From: Ephydatia muelleri
Taxonomy: Eukaryota > Porifera > Demospongiae > Spongillida > Spongillidae
Reading direction: 5' to 3'
DNA: 64,000 nucleotides
Assembly (NCBI GenBank): GCA_013339895.1
Contig: JABACO010000005.1
Location: forward strand, 911,883 to 975,882
The notes beneath the pieces are model-generated. The model did not search any database, had not been told where the DNA came from, and saw only the letters and a list, made by a program, of their open reading frames with translations. The position numbers and the translations under genes are program-made. Below, one piece after another: positions 1 through 18,530 of the stretch (position 1 is its first letter; each line of letters opens with the position of its first letter).

Positions 1-38
1 TTTTTTCTTGCTGTGAGCACTGAAACCACGACCTGTAG

Positions 39-172
39 TACCCGAACTGCAAGGTGAACCAGACGATATCACGAGGGAGAAATGTCGCCTAGCCTCCGAG
101 AAGGTGAGGCTTCAGGAGCCAGAACTACCGCGTTAGCGCCCTTAACGCGCGCCTGTGCGTGTGCGTGCGTGT

Positions 173-220
<48 letters not shown>

Positions 221-377
221 ATGTGTGTGTGTGTGTATGGCTGTGGCTACACCATTGGGTATGTCAGGTAGAAGGACCAGTCGTAATCGAAGACACGTGC
301 CTGTGTTTCAATGCCCTGAATGGGCTGCCTGGGCCATACATGTGAGTGGCTGCAATATGGTTGTCATAGCTTTACAC

Positions 378-416
<39 letters not shown>

Positions 417-1422
417 TCCCTCCCTTCCCATTGCACATGATCTTCTAAGTAAATGCTTTTTGACGAAGCTGGGCCATGATGGTATGCCACCAGGCACACA
501 TGCATGCACACACATACTCCTACACACACACACAGTTCTACACACATGCACACACACTCTCACACACACATGCACACACGCACACACACACTCACACACA
601 CATGCACACACATGCACACACGCACACTCACACACACATGCACACACACTCTCACACACACCATGCACACACTCCTACACACACAGACACATTCTACACA
701 CACAGACACACTCCTACACACACAGACACACACACATACACACACAGAAACAGCACATGCACAAACACACACTCCTACACACACAGACACCACACATGCA
801 CACCACACTCTCACACACACATGCACCCCACTCCTACACACACAGACACATTCTACACACACAGACACACTCCTACACACACAGACCACACACACATACA
901 CACACAGAAACAGCACATGCACAAAAACACACTCCTACACACACAGACACACACATGCACACACACTCCTACACACACCTACCACTCACGACACACATAA
1001 ACACATGTGCATACACACATCACGTACACACATCACGTACACACATCACGTACACATTCGCACTGACCCACACCCATCCGCAGGTCTGAACAACCTGCTG
1101 GCAGCCCTACAAGGACAAGGGAGCTGTGGCACAATGCATATTTGCTCTGAGGACAGAGAAGAACGGTGAAATCCTTCTCTTCAAGGGCACTACACCTGTA
1201 CGATGATCATGTGACATTTTTGCATGATCACATGATTGTCACGTTTATGTATGCATCACACACACACATATACACACATGCACACACACACAACACACAC
1301 ATACACACACAACACCAACACGCACAACACACACGCACACAACACACATGCACACGACACACACACACGCATACAACACAACACACACACACACACACGC
1401 ATACAACACAACACACACACAC

Positions 1423-1464
<42 letters not shown>

Positions 1465-1664
1465 GAACCATAGTACCAGCTAGAGGCCCCCACAACTTTG
1501 GTTGGGATCCAATTTTCCAGCCGGAAGGATTTGACAAAACCTACGCTGAGATGGACTCTGTTGTGAAGAACTCCATTTCTCATCGCAGCAAGGCTTTGAG
1601 TGCCTTGAAGGAGTACCTGCTTGCCTCTGGATCTAGTGCGACACATGGTCTAGAGGTTGTGTGA
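39..1664 (+). CDS. ITPA: Inosine triphosphate pyrophosphatase, 3' part (5' end outside window)
   Basis: ITPA hydrolyses ITP, dITP and XTP to the monophosphates and keeps deaminated purines out of nucleic acids. Five exons are visible: 39-103, 268-341, 450-481, 1084-1197 and 1464-1664. They encode, in order, the segment ending PELQGEPDD, the highly conserved [15 protein letters not shown] motif (here [18 protein letters not shown]), the KCFLTKLG strand, [14 protein letters not shown], and the [12 protein letters not shown] plus SHRSKAL substrate-binding region. All splice phases agree. The N-terminal exon with the first strand lies off the left edge. Exon 1084-1197 only stays in frame if one base of the CCC at 1105-1107 is extra, so the copy is either frameshifted or carries an assembly error. 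The stop codon lies inside a 23-bp tandem repeat. Introns are filled with CA/TG repeats. The family call is secure; functional status is not. Confidence 0.9.
156..236. repeat. (TG)n microsatellite in an ITPA intron
   Basis: This is a nearly pure GT dinucleotide tract between ITPA exons 39-103 and 268-341. It produces the cysteine/valine-rich open frames seen in this stretch, which are not genes. Confidence 0.95.
379..414. repeat. Poly-C tract (about 36 bases)
   Basis: An uninterrupted C homopolymer sits in the ITPA intron 342-449. Its true length is likely to be uncertain in any assembly. Confidence 0.95.
484..1060. repeat. CA-rich degenerate microsatellite with higher-order repeats
   Basis: The ITPA intron 482-1083 is almost wholly CA-rich, with interspersed TCCTACACACACAGACAC-type units that recur as a larger repeat (for example 664-760 and 830-920). 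Long His/Thr-rich open frames here are artefacts. Confidence 0.9.
1256..1463. repeat. (CA)n tract running into an ITPA splice acceptor
   Basis: The CA repeat fills the last ITPA intron and its final CACAG forms the acceptor of exon 1464-1664. Confidence 0.9.
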
Positions 1665-1755
1665 CCCATGGTCTAGAGGTTGTGTGACCCATGGTCTAGA
1701 GGTTGTGTGACCCATGGTCTAGAGGTTGTGTGATCCATGGTCTAGAGGTTGTGTG
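1638..1755. repeat. 23-bp tandem repeat, five copies, spanning the ITPA stop codon
   Basis: The unit reads GTGACCCATGGTCTAGAGGT plus TGT and is repeated five times with few changes. The first copy codes the last residues (THGLEVV) and the stop of ITPA, so repeat expansion has shaped the protein's C-terminus. Confidence 0.9.
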
Positions 1756-1887
1756 AATGCCTTATGTTGTGCTCTGAAAAGAAAAGCCTTTCATCCAATG
1801 CTGATTATTATTCATAAGCCGAAGTTACACAACCATTTGCAGATATTTATTCCAGTGTCTGTGAATGAATGCAAATTATTGTGTTCA

Positions 1888-2290
1888 TTATGGTCACCCG
1901 GTATATCACCCTCACATGGACACCCGGTATATCACTCTCACATGGTCACCCGGTATATCACTCTCACATGGTCACCCGGTGTATCACTCTCACATGGTCA
2001 CCCGGTATATCACTCTCACATGGTCACCCGGTATATCACTCTCACATGGTCACCCGGTGTATCACTCTCACATGGTCACCCGGTGTATCACTCTCACATG
2101 GTCACCCGGTGTATCACTCTCACGTGGTCACCCGGTATATCGCCCTCACGTGGTCACCCGGTATATCACTCTCACGTGGTCACCCGGTATATCACTCTCA
2201 CGTGGTCACCCGGTATATCACTCTCACGTGGTCACCCGGTATATCACTCTCACATGGTCACCTGGTATATTACTCTCACATGGTCACCAG
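1888..2290. repeat. 26-bp minisatellite, about 15 copies
   Basis: The unit is CATGGTCACCCGGTATATCA followed by CTCTCA, with A/G variation in the CAT/CGT and TAT/TGT positions. Because 26 is not a multiple of three, all three forward frames stay open; these open frames are not coding. The stretch 2290-2440 holds diverged copies and nothing else recognisable. Confidence 0.95.
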
Positions 2291-2485
2291 AGGCACATTG
2301 GCACCATCACATGGTCACTGGAGGTACCATCACCTCTCCACTACCAAGGATCACCTTCACACATATGAACACCAAGGCATACAGATAAACAGATGGTGGT
2401 ACAAGAGGTGAACATTTTAAAAAGCAAGTATCCAAGGCAACAACATTCAACATTGTTTACTAAAAAGTGTGTGCACAGTTTCTAT

Positions 2486-7349
<4,864 letters not shown>

Positions 7350-7575
7350 ACAGACAATCTAATATTAATTGTCACTATTGGATACTGTCATTTGATGATA
7401 TACGCACGTGTAAGCGTGTTTTACTAATCATAAATTCAAGCATCGAACGTCTATAGCTTTATGAGCATTTGGGGTGTGTCGACAGCTGTTTTACTTCTAG
7501 GGCGTTCCCTTATTTAGCTTGTGGTATTAAATTATAGAGAACGACTAGTAAGTTAATTGAGGGTTAACATATCGA

Positions 7576-8517
7576 ATGGAATCGCTTGCTGGTCTTTCGG
7601 CTCAGGAATTGATAAAAAGGAAGGACGACATAGAGGAGGAAATCAGAACTCAGTTGCTGATTCTCGATGGCGTAAGTCGTGGCATGATCGCTTACTCTGC
7701 ACTTGCATACTTCCAAAATGCAGCAAAAGAGCGTTGGAATGGACGGGTCACTATCGATGCCGAGGGCTTCCCGCGATCCGATATTGACCTGTACGCAGTG
7801 AGAACCGCCAGAAATAGGGTTATATGTAAGCTCTTTTTTTTTTCTTTTTTTTTTTCTTTTTTTTTTTTCGAATTCTCGCGCATCATGGATCGCACCTTTG
7901 TCAACTAGGTTTAAGGAACGATCATAAAATCGTGATGGCAGCCGTGGAGAAGAAGATTCATGACATGCATGCCGAAGCCAGGGAGTCTGGTAAGGCAACG
8001 AACGAACAGACAGCCCGTCAGTCTGGAGTACCCGTGTCCAAGGCATTTGCAAAAATTAATTCTGTAACTGATGGATCGCCTGCAGCTCTCGCAGTGAGTC
8101 TTTAATCTACCTACTCTTGTACAGCTGCACAGCTTCTTTTTGTGCAAAGGGATTGCAGGTCGGCGATGCCATTGTTGAATTCGGAACCTTGAATGCTGCG
8201 AATTTTAGTGCATTGTCAGACCTGGCCCTCATCGCGCAACACAGCGTCGAGGCAAGTGCACCGTTCTTGTTTTGTTTTTTTTTTTTTTTCCGAAAGTTGC
8301 ATTTCATAAATGTCTTCCATCCACCTCCCTCGAAGCGTCCCGTGAGAGTTACCGTGAACAGAAATGGGACAGCTGTCGGTTTGTTCCTCACACCACGCCC
8401 TTGGGGAGGCAAAGGAGTGCTAGGGTGAGCAATGAACTGTACATCATATGGTCATTGCTAAAACCATTTTTTTTTTTCCCTCCCCGCCTGAACAGTTGCA
8501 ATGTGACAATTCTCTGA
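7576..8517 (+). CDS. PSMD9: 26S proteasome assembly chaperone p27 (PDZ protein)
   Basis: PSMD9 chaperones assembly of the proteasome ATPase ring (with Rpt4/Rpt5 in known species) in the cytosol and nucleus. Six exons are seen: 7576-7671, 7724-7825, 7909-8093, 8159-8251, 8336-8424, 8496-8517. They encode an N-terminal coiled coil (LIKRKDDIEEEI), the conserved EGFPRSDIDLYAVRTAR block, FAKINSVTDGSPAALA opening the PDZ domain, VGDAIVEFGTLN, and the closing PWGGKGVLGCNVTIL. The product would be 195 residues. Exon 2 starts in frame (QKSVGMDG) but conserved residues continue in the next frame after GGG at 7745-7747; one missing G explains this. Intron 4 has a GC donor (GAG|GCAAGT at 8252). Poly-T/poly-pyrimidine tracts fill two introns. 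Confidence 0.93.
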
Positions 8518-8750
8518 ACAAACTGTATGTACACTGAACACTTGGGACCAGAGAGAGAGACACACACACCACACACGCATAACACATAACATACATTCTG
8601 AAGTCTCAGTCTATGCACATGTTGTTGCAACCATTAGTCAGCCACCACACGGCTAACATTAATGTTGTGGCCATCACATGGTCTAACTTAATCTGTTGGC
8701 TTTTGCTTTTCAGGTCATTCATGAGGCTGCTCTTATCTGTCCTTCCTCAG

Positions 8751-11455
<2,705 letters not shown>

Positions 11456-12465
11456 AAGCAAAGCCTGTGTGTGTGTGTATGTGCATACACACGGAAACAG
11501 GAAACGTGACCTCCGGAATTCCAAGGTTATAAACAGTGACGTAATCGGTGGTCACATGCCCTTTTTTTTTTTTAAACAACAGGAAGACGATTACTTGTAA
11601 CTGGACAAGCCTGCAACCCTTACATTCTCATTTTGTAGTTGTCCTTATCACTTCTAATACAAATGCTTGCGGGTGGAAGCGGAGGTCGAGAAATATGTCA
11701 AGACTAAATTGGCTGGTTTTCAAACTAAGCTCAGCTGTTGGTCGTTGGCGGTACGCGGGTACGAAGAAAGGGTACAGTCACTTTGAACGAAAACGGACAA
11801 AAGCCACAAGCGAACAAGTTTGCAAACTGTTCTGGTTGCCGAAAATGCATCCTTACGAGGTGTGTTACGGCTTGATGGCTTTTGACGAATTTATTGCTAA
11901 CGACAAACAGCTACACGCACACACGACAAATAAAAGCACCCATTCGAAGCAAAGAACTCTTGTATTGTCTCGAAAATAAGACACGCCGCCTGGGGCTAAG
12001 CGGTCAGCCGTGTTGCCCAACTCATTTAGCTTGTAAAAAGATGGCGGCAACCAAAGGTACAAAGCTTTAAAAGGCGATCTAAGGCTTTCCCCGACGTTTC
12101 TTGCTTCCAAATAGCTTTTCGTCAATGTTTACTTACAACCCAGTACCAAAAAAGCCTACACAAAAGCCTACACATCAACCGGGTGCGTTCTGGATGAAAC
12201 AGGCTCACCTTATTTATCCACAAGCTTCGCTGTCGTCCCTAAAGCTTAATCGCAAGTAAGCTGTTCCGAACAGTCGCTCCAATCCTCGGCAAAGCCTTGC
12301 TACGAAGTATCGCTCGAGTTCGCTCAAAAAATTCTGAGCACACGACGAAAGCGCGCCAAAAGTTAACGACCACAAAACAGGCAATGAGTCTGACCAATTC
12401 AATTCGTTCCGTGCGCATGCGCAAGTGTGCACGTGTTGTTGTAGGCTGTGCAAGTCGCGTCAAAT
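11456..12465. promoter_or_regulatory. Divergent intergenic region between DYRK1 and fibrillarin
   Basis: About 1 kb separates the two start codons. I see no conserved coding segment, RNA gene or repeat beyond a poly-T run at 11562-11572. Both promoters are presumed here by position only. Confidence 0.4.
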
Positions 12466-13886
12466 ATGGGTAGACCGGGAGCTGGACCAGGTACGTGCAA
12501 GCAAGAGGAGAGTCAGGCTGCTTTACATGCTTTGTGATATCGTTGTCCAGGGGCGCGAGGTAGAGGTGGCTTTGGCGGCAGAGGGGGATTCGGTGGTAGC
12601 AGAGGGGGTTTCGGCGGTGGCAGCAGAGGGGGTTTCGGCGGTGGCAGGGGAGGATCCTTTAAAAGTCCTCGCGGTGGGGGAAGAGGAGGAAGAGGCGGCG
12701 GTGGTATGCGAGGCGGAAAGCAAGTCCTCATTGAGCCCCATCGTCACGAAGGCAAGTGTATGCACGCCTTCCTTATCTGATGTATTATGTATTATTTTTG
12801 TGGGACCGAAACTACGAGCAGGAGTTTTCATTGCACGTGGCAAGGAAGATGCACTTGTAACGAAAAATATGATCCCGGGAGATTCAGTGTATGGAGAGAA
12901 AAGAATAGCAATTGAGGTATTTCCTTGTGCAGCCCACGTGCTCAGCAACCAGAACCACCATTCCCTCGCCTTTGTTTAAAGCGTTAAACGTAGGAGCAAC
13001 ATGCTTTATTTTCGATTTGCCTCATAGACTGTTCAACAAGACACAAACGAAAAGCTTAAGATTGAGTATCGTGTCTGGAACCCGTTCCGAAGCAAACTGG
13101 CGGCAGCTATCCTGGGTGGTGTAGACAAAATCCACATGAAGCCAGGCTCCAAGGTGTTGTACCTCGGAGCGGCCTCGGGAACTACCGTGTCCCATGTGTC
13201 GGACCTCGTTGGACCGGTGAGTTTAACCGGTTGTGCTTCATCGTTCGGTGCATTTGTCATTTATGGGCCACTAGGAGGGACTCGTGTATGCTGTTGAGTT
13301 CTCGCACAGAAGTGGTAGGGATCTGTTGAACGTGGCCAAGAAGAGAACAAATATCATACCAATCATTGAAGACGCACGTCATCCGCACAAGTACCGCATG
13401 TTGATTGGTTAGTCGTTTATATGTAACACTTTAGTGGCCTGGGGATTGATGTTTTTATACATACATCCCATCCCACTACAGGAATGGTCGATGTTGTCTT
13501 CAGCGATGTGGCACAACCTGATCAAGCAAGAATACTTGCGCTTAACTGCCACATGTTCTTAAAAAATCAAGGACACTTCGTTATCTCAATTAAGGTAATA
13601 GCTTGATTTTGTGGGCTGCTTTGGACACGCCTCTCTGTTCTATTTTAAGGCTAACTGTATAGACTCGACTGCTGAGCCAGCAGTTGTTTTTGCAGGAGAG
13701 ATCAAAAAGCTGCAGTCAGAGAAGCTAAAGCCTCAGGAACAGCTAACTTTGGAACCATATGAACGTGACCATGCAGTTGTCGTGGGAACATACAGGTACA
13801 TCATGTGGTTAATCATAAATTTAACCTGTAATACATGACCCTTCCTCTCGTGGTGTAGAGCTGTAAAGAAAGCTGGTGCAGCTTAA
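12466..13886 (+). CDS. FBL: Fibrillarin, box C/D snoRNP 2'-O-methyltransferase
   Basis: Fibrillarin is the nucleolar S-adenosylmethionine-dependent enzyme that methylates rRNA 2'-hydroxyls guided by C/D snoRNAs. Eight exons (12466-12490, 12551-12751, 12822-12916, 13028-13216, 13275-13407, 13482-13594, 13650-13795, 13859-13886) give an intact 309-residue protein. The start MGRPGAGPG leads into a Gly/Arg-rich (GAR) domain of about 60 residues. Then come [10 protein letters not shown], the SAM-binding [37 protein letters not shown], the catalytic-region SDVAQPDQ and [15 protein letters not shown]. Intron 2 has a GC donor (GAAG|GCAAGT at 12752). No frame repair is needed, unlike several neighbours. 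Confidence 0.98.
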
Positions 13887-13994
13887 CTGACTTTTTCTGA
13901 CTTCTCTATTCAGTACTGTTCTGTCTCATCATGGTTAAAACAATTGTATTTGTTTGCTTTTACAATTACATATTTCTGTGGTCTATGCATCGTT

Positions 13995-14933
13995 CTAAAC
14001 TGCGTTCCCCATCTCCTGCTGCTCTGCGTTCGGATTAGTTGCTGATAGGTCAGATTCACTTTCCAGTGACTCTTCAAGGGCGCCAACCTCGGGATTAGTG
14101 GTTGCGTCTTCAAGTCTGACGTCTCCCAGGAATTGGTTCAACGTGGAAACGCCATCTGTGTCCTCTATAGTTATATTTTCAAGCGAAGTACCCTGCTCGC
14201 TCTCTGAGATGGGCCTGTCGAGTTCTCCAGTTTCCTTGTATTCGCTCATCTGTTTCTCAAACAATTCACCGAAATGACTCTGGCGCTCCTGTTGTTTTTC
14301 CTGTTCGTGTCTAGCCATTTCAGCGTTCAGCAACTGCTGCTCCTGTGCTAGCGAGATTTCGTAACGTTCAACCTCCAGGTGACTGCCCCTCCTGTGTGTG
14401 TCCAGCTCAGTCGTGTCCGCGCGTTTTTTTCTTGTACACCTCGCCTTGGCAGCTATCTGACAGTACTCCACTATTGCATCTTCCACACTTTTCAAGCATT
14501 CTTCGATCTTCAAAACCCTCTCGTGCGCCTTCTGCACATCACTGAGTACCGTTGGCAGCTGGCTGAACTCGCTGTGGCACTTGGCGATGACCTCCTTCGT
14601 CTTACGCGAATTCCGTTCCGCTTCGGTCACCATAGCGTCTACAGACTGAATGACCTCGGAAGAGCTCTGAATGCTTTTGTGGATGGCACTCCACTGGTGG
14701 CGATAGTGGCTGAGGAGCTCGGCCCCAGCGTCGGGATTAATTTTGGCGTCCAACGCGGAAAGAGGCTTTGAGTCCTGCTTCGAACGTCTCTTAGCGCGAG
14801 CCATTTCCAAAATCTCCTTGAAATCTTGCTTGAGGTCTTTGGAATTGTTTACGAAGTCATTTTTGGCTATACTGAGCAGCCCCTTGACTCCCTTCATGCC
14901 CTCCATAAGGTCTTGCTTCACGCGCGAAGCCAT
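13995..14933 (-). CDS. DTNBP1: Dysbindin, BLOC-1 subunit
   Basis: Dysbindin belongs to the BLOC-1 complex, which helps form lysosome-related organelles and moves endosomal cargo. The open frame is a single exon. I chose the ATG at 14933 (MASRVKQDLMEG) because the in-frame extension to 15029 is not family-like; the product is 312 residues. Family features are AGAELLSHYRHQWSAIHK, a long coiled coil around SQLPTVLSDVQKAHERVLK, a QERQSHFGELFEKQMSEY segment matching the dysbindin KERQ-FFE block, and an acidic Ser/Glu-rich tail with LNQFLGDV. The stop lies 108 bases from the fibrillarin stop (convergent) and the start lies 90 bases from the RBM7-like start (divergent). A single-exon dysbindin may reflect intron loss or retrocopying, but its isolated fit in a compact gene row argues for a normal gene. 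Confidence 0.85.
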   Translation of the reverse strand: MASRVKQDLMEGMKGVKGLLSIAKNDFVNNSKDLKQDFKEILEMARAKRRSKQDSKPLSALDAKINPDAGAELLSHYRHQWSAIHKSIQSSSEVIQSVDAMVTEAERNSRKTKEVIAKCHSEFSQLPTVLSDVQKAHERVLKIEECLKSVEDAIVEYCQIAAKARCTRKKRADTTELDTHRRGSHLEVERYEISLAQEQQLLNAEMARHEQEKQQERQSHFGELFEKQMSEYKETGELDRPISESEQGTSLENITIEDTDGVSTLNQFLGDVRLEDATTNPEVGALEESLESESDLSATNPNAEQQEMGNAV

Positions 14934-15023
14934 CCGTACCCTTAAGAGTGGAGGAGGAACACAATAATAAAGTATCACATGATGGTGCGCGTCATTTAGA
15001 AAACTAATAATAGTTAAAAAGCT
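14934..15023. promoter_or_regulatory. 90-base divergent gap between dysbindin and RBM7-like gene
   Basis: The two start codons are only about 90 bases apart on opposite strands, so the promoters must overlap each other or the 5' UTRs. No specific motif is recognised; the role is inferred from position. Confidence 0.5.
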
Positions 15024-16121
15024 ATGCAATCCTCAAGCAAGCCGGGGACGAATTTTCAGTGTATGTTCGCAATCTTGATCCAAGCACACCACCCGCGGAG
15101 CTAGAAGAGCTTTTGTATGAGCTCTTTTTGCAGGTATAGTTCCGAGTTGCAATCCGATTCACGTGTGTGCATGATCGTGATGTTGATAACCCTAACTCTG
15201 CTCTTGCACATCACACGCACACACATGCACACACACGCACATACACACATGCACACACACGCACACACACACACAACACACACACGCACATACAGGCGGG
15301 TCCGCTGTGTAGAGTACACCTACCTTACGACCGAAGCACGGGCGTGCACAGGGGATATGGGTTTGTGGAATTTATGCACAAGGAATCAATTCCCTACGCT
15401 ATCGGCCTTCTCGAAGGGATCAAGCTCCTGGGCCGTCCCCTGACGATCAGAACTGCGGGGGCCAACAGAACAACGCAGTTACCCCCTCGACCCCCGTGGG
15501 CGGGACGGGAGTGAGGAACGGGGATTCCCCCAGTGCCGCCGCGCCCAGTAATCCTTTCCAACAGGCGCTGGACCACAGCCATCCGATGCACGCGATGCCC
15601 TCTCCGTTCACTCCCGCGGATCTTCGTTCTCCTTCCGCGGATTTAGTACAGTCACACCATTATTCCCCAATAGAATCACCACGTGGTTACCCAGCACCAC
15701 GGGGATACCCCCACGTGGAGTCATCCCATGGATACCCTCCAATGGAATCACACGGTTTTCCGTTTCACTTCTCTCCAACCAACCCTTATGCCTTGCTTCC
15801 TTCTCCACCCTTCCCCCCCTCCCCCTCCCCTCCTCTCCCACCCTCAGCCCAATGGAGCTGGAACGTTCCCACCACAGGCACCATGAGTCACGCCTCCACT
15901 CCCGGGACCACCCTCACTGGCTCAAGGAGGACGTGAGGGATCGACTGTCTCGCTACCACCAACACGAGCTGGAACGCGAGCCTCACAGCAGGAGATCGTC
16001 CCACGACGAGCAATCGTCCTACGATAGACAATCATCCCACGAAGGAATACACAGGAGATCGTCCTACGAAGATTCTCATAGGCGATCGTCCCATGAAGGA
16101 TCACATAAACACTACCATTAA
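15024..16121 (+). CDS. RBM7: RBM7/RBM11-like RNA-binding protein (NEXT complex type)
   Basis: RBM7 binds U-rich RNA in the nuclear exosome targeting complex with ZCCHC8 and MTREX. Exons 15024-15133 and 15296-16121 encode one RRM: RNP2-like VYVRNLD, ELLYELFLQAGP, RNP1 RGYGFVEFMH, then SIPYAIGLLEGIKLLGRPLTI, which fits RBM7 (SVPYAMNLLNGIKLYGRPI) better than SF3B4. A Pro/His/Ser-rich linker and a C-terminal RS/RRSSHE repeat region follow, like the RBM7 tail. Three single-base losses are needed to join the frames: GGGG at 15044-15047 just after the ATG, GGGGG at 15457-15461, and somewhere in the C-rich stretch about 15805-15845 (an intron ending at CCCTCAG 15847 is an alternative there). The start ATG is therefore tentative. 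The intron ends in a CA repeat. Confidence 0.8.
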
Positions 16122-16216
16122 TTAATCATTGTAAAGTAAAACATGCACTTCGCGTAACCACACATAGGAGCATTGGTCTGGGGAGGTGGATCTTTGTTGT
16201 CTTGTTTGACGTGTCT

Positions 16217-17806
16217 TCATGTCTTCTTCTGGGTTGTCCTTGCCAGTGTTGTGGGCGGGGTTGGCTCCTCCTCCTTCAGCATGTCTTCCATGATCTTGAT
16301 GTGTTCGTAGTGTTCCAAGGACGCTCTCAGACACTTTAGCATGGCTTCGTCCAAGGCAGGAAATACCTAAGAGAGGTGTGGTCAGGCACTTGACCATTGA
16401 TGCATGGAAACATTATTGCATACATACCACTTTCATGGCTTCAAACAGAGGGATTAGTACGAACTTGATGAAGCCTGTTTGAGCTGTTGCCTTGGTGACC
16501 TTGTCTCTGTCCATGAACGGTGCTACTGGCAGTCCCTCAAGCTTCTCTCGGTCACTCTGCCGGAAGTACTCTTGTAGCAGGCAGTCTACCCACGGTTCAG
16601 ACACCTCCATTGGACGCACTTCATTGGAAATGTCACAACACTTGATGAGCATCACCTTAAGCTGGAGGAGACACAAATCAGGTTTGTTTTGGTGAGGCTG
16701 TGTACAGCACCTTACCAGTTTCTTGTGCTCGTCATTGGTTGAATCAAATCCACCTGTGACCGCTTTCTTGAATGTTTCCATGAAGCCAGAGTGTTTGGCC
16801 ATGTCTGTTGCCAGGATGAGTTCTATCACACCCTGCCAGCCCGGGTTAAGAGGTGGGAAAAGAGTGGGTCAAGAGGACTGGGGAGGAGGAGGCATTTGCT
16901 TACCGCTCTGAGTTGCTTGTACTGCTCAACACTCAAATGTACGTATATGTTGTTCTCAGGCTATGCGAAGGAGGGAGGGGAGGTAACCCAATGCTGTGTG
17001 TGGGGGGGGGGGGACCTGCCTCACCTTGTCCAGTATCTGGAAGGTCATGGCACAATGGTGATTCTCCAGTGGCGAGATGTCATTGTATCTTATTGCTAGC
17101 TCTGTCCTGGCGTTGATCTGGTAACTGGATGTAATACCCAACTTATAATAACTAGCTGGGCCACACCTACAAACACACACGCATGCAGACCTATGTGCAC
17201 ACATGTACGCAATATCCACATACACACACTACACACTACATACTTGTTGTTGAAGCCTGGATGGTCCAGGTCATGACAGAGTGCAGCTGTCATCAGTGTG
17301 GCTATCTCGAGAGATGAAAACAGCCTCTGCAGATGGCACAGGTGAATCATCCCATACATCTGGGGAGGAGAAGGGGTGTGGTCATCATGGGGGGGGGGGG
17401 GGGTCAACATAGCCCAGCTGCAAAATCCAACAAAGTTCCAGTGCACTTTAACAATTGTATTTTCAGCAGTCCTATTAAAGATGTCTAATTGCAGTGTTCT
17501 CAAAAATATGTACACAGGAAAACGGTTCAAATCATCCATTCACTTCTATTTGCCACGTAAGGAGTTAATGTGTGGTCTAAGGTTAATAAATAGCATCCCA
17601 TGACTAGTAATTAACAGCAAAGGTTATCCGAGGGGTTAGTTAACGTAGTTACCATTTGAGTGACACAGAAGCAATGACGGAAGTTGTGAAAAGGATTGTC
17701 ACGATAGTTCTTCTGGATTGCTACCTAGAATTAAGAAGACGAGAGAAGGTATATGTGATCGAGTAGGGTGTACATGTGTGTATGTGTGTGTGTGTGTGTG
17801 TGTTTG

Positions 17807-17865
<59 letters not shown>

Positions 17866-18456
17866 GTCTTACCAGCCACCTCCTTAGTGTCACAGGGTTA
17901 ATATTGAACTCTGACACCAGACCTAGCTCTGTGTACATGTGTTCCAGGAGACACAGCATTTCATGGGTTCCCAGTGCCAAATGTCAAAGGTGGGCTTCTT
18001 TAGGTAGTTGATGGTCTCTTGGGTGAGGATGTACTTAGGGTACAAGGTGGCATCCCGCCGAGGTAAGGAGACACCACAACGAGGATGCATGTCTGATCCC
18101 AGCTTGGTGGGCCTGTGTGAGTGGGGACGAGAGGTCAGGTGTATGAGTTGTGATGATGTGTGTAAGGGAGGTGTGTGCAGGTGAGGTGCTGCAAACACAT
18201 GTGCAGGTGAGTGATGTGTGTATGCGAGCGGCATGCCTGTCATTCATTATGTCGCTCTGCAACTTCTGTAGCTCCTTCTTGTACTGATCTAACTCAATGT
18301 TTCTCAGGCTCTCCACTAGAAAGGGGAGACCACCTCAAATCAAGGCGCGGGGCAGAGTTTTTATTTTGGACTGCGGACTGGTTACCTTCTAGCCTCTTCT
18401 CCAGCCGCTCAATCCGTGAGCTGAACTCTGCAGTGTACTCGTGAATCTTGAAGGCC
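16217..18456 (-). CDS. PDE9A: cGMP-type cyclic nucleotide phosphodiesterase, PDE9A-like (5' end not resolved)
   Basis: PDE9 hydrolyses cGMP with high affinity. Exons: 18456-18386, 18315-18237, 18112-17873, 17724-17653, 17359-17244, 17124-17025, 16954-16904, 16832-16716, 16661-16428, 16366-16217. They encode a coiled coil ([20 protein letters not shown]), [24 protein letters not shown], the metal-site [61 protein letters not shown] and [17 protein letters not shown]. These match PDE9A almost residue for residue. GGG at 17965-17967 lacks one base; restoring it makes all phases agree. The donor after 18237 looks like GC (AG|GCATGC), which fits phase. An upstream first exon is needed because no in-frame ATG precedes 18456 with confidence. 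The stop is 95 bases from the RBM7-like stop. Confidence 0.93.
17788..17864. repeat. (TG)n microsatellite in a PDE9A intron
   Basis: The tract begins a few bases beyond the donor of exon 18112-17873 (CA on the gene's strand) and fills most of that intron. Confidence 0.9.
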
Positions 18457-18530
18457 CTGCGTAACGGGCGCGGGGGAATGGGCGCGCGCGGAAGGTCATA
18501 TTTAGGCAGAGATAAGATACATTTAGGCAA

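Noticed and set aside
460..1169. Long His/Thr-rich and Cys/Val-rich open frames
   Set aside because: They are translations of CA/TG microsatellites inside ITPA introns. The spliced ITPA exons explain the conserved sequence.
1726..2411. Open frames of 167-220 codons with HSHMVTRYITLTWSPG periods
   Set aside because: They come from a 26-bp minisatellite open in all three frames; no family resemblance and no splice support.
11548..11979. 143-codon plus-strand open frame between DYRK1 and fibrillarin
   Set aside because: No recognisable domain, poor start context and no splice evidence; it lies in a promoter-containing gap.
14934..15029. N-terminal extension of dysbindin to the upstream in-frame ATG at 15029
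   Set aside because: The extra residues are not family-like and would overlap the RBM7-like start region; the ATG at 14933 gives the usual start.
15024..16121. SF3B4 as the identity of the RRM protein
   Set aside because: The second half of the RRM (SIPYAIGLLEGIKLLGRPL) and the RS-like tail match RBM7/11, and there is no second RRM.
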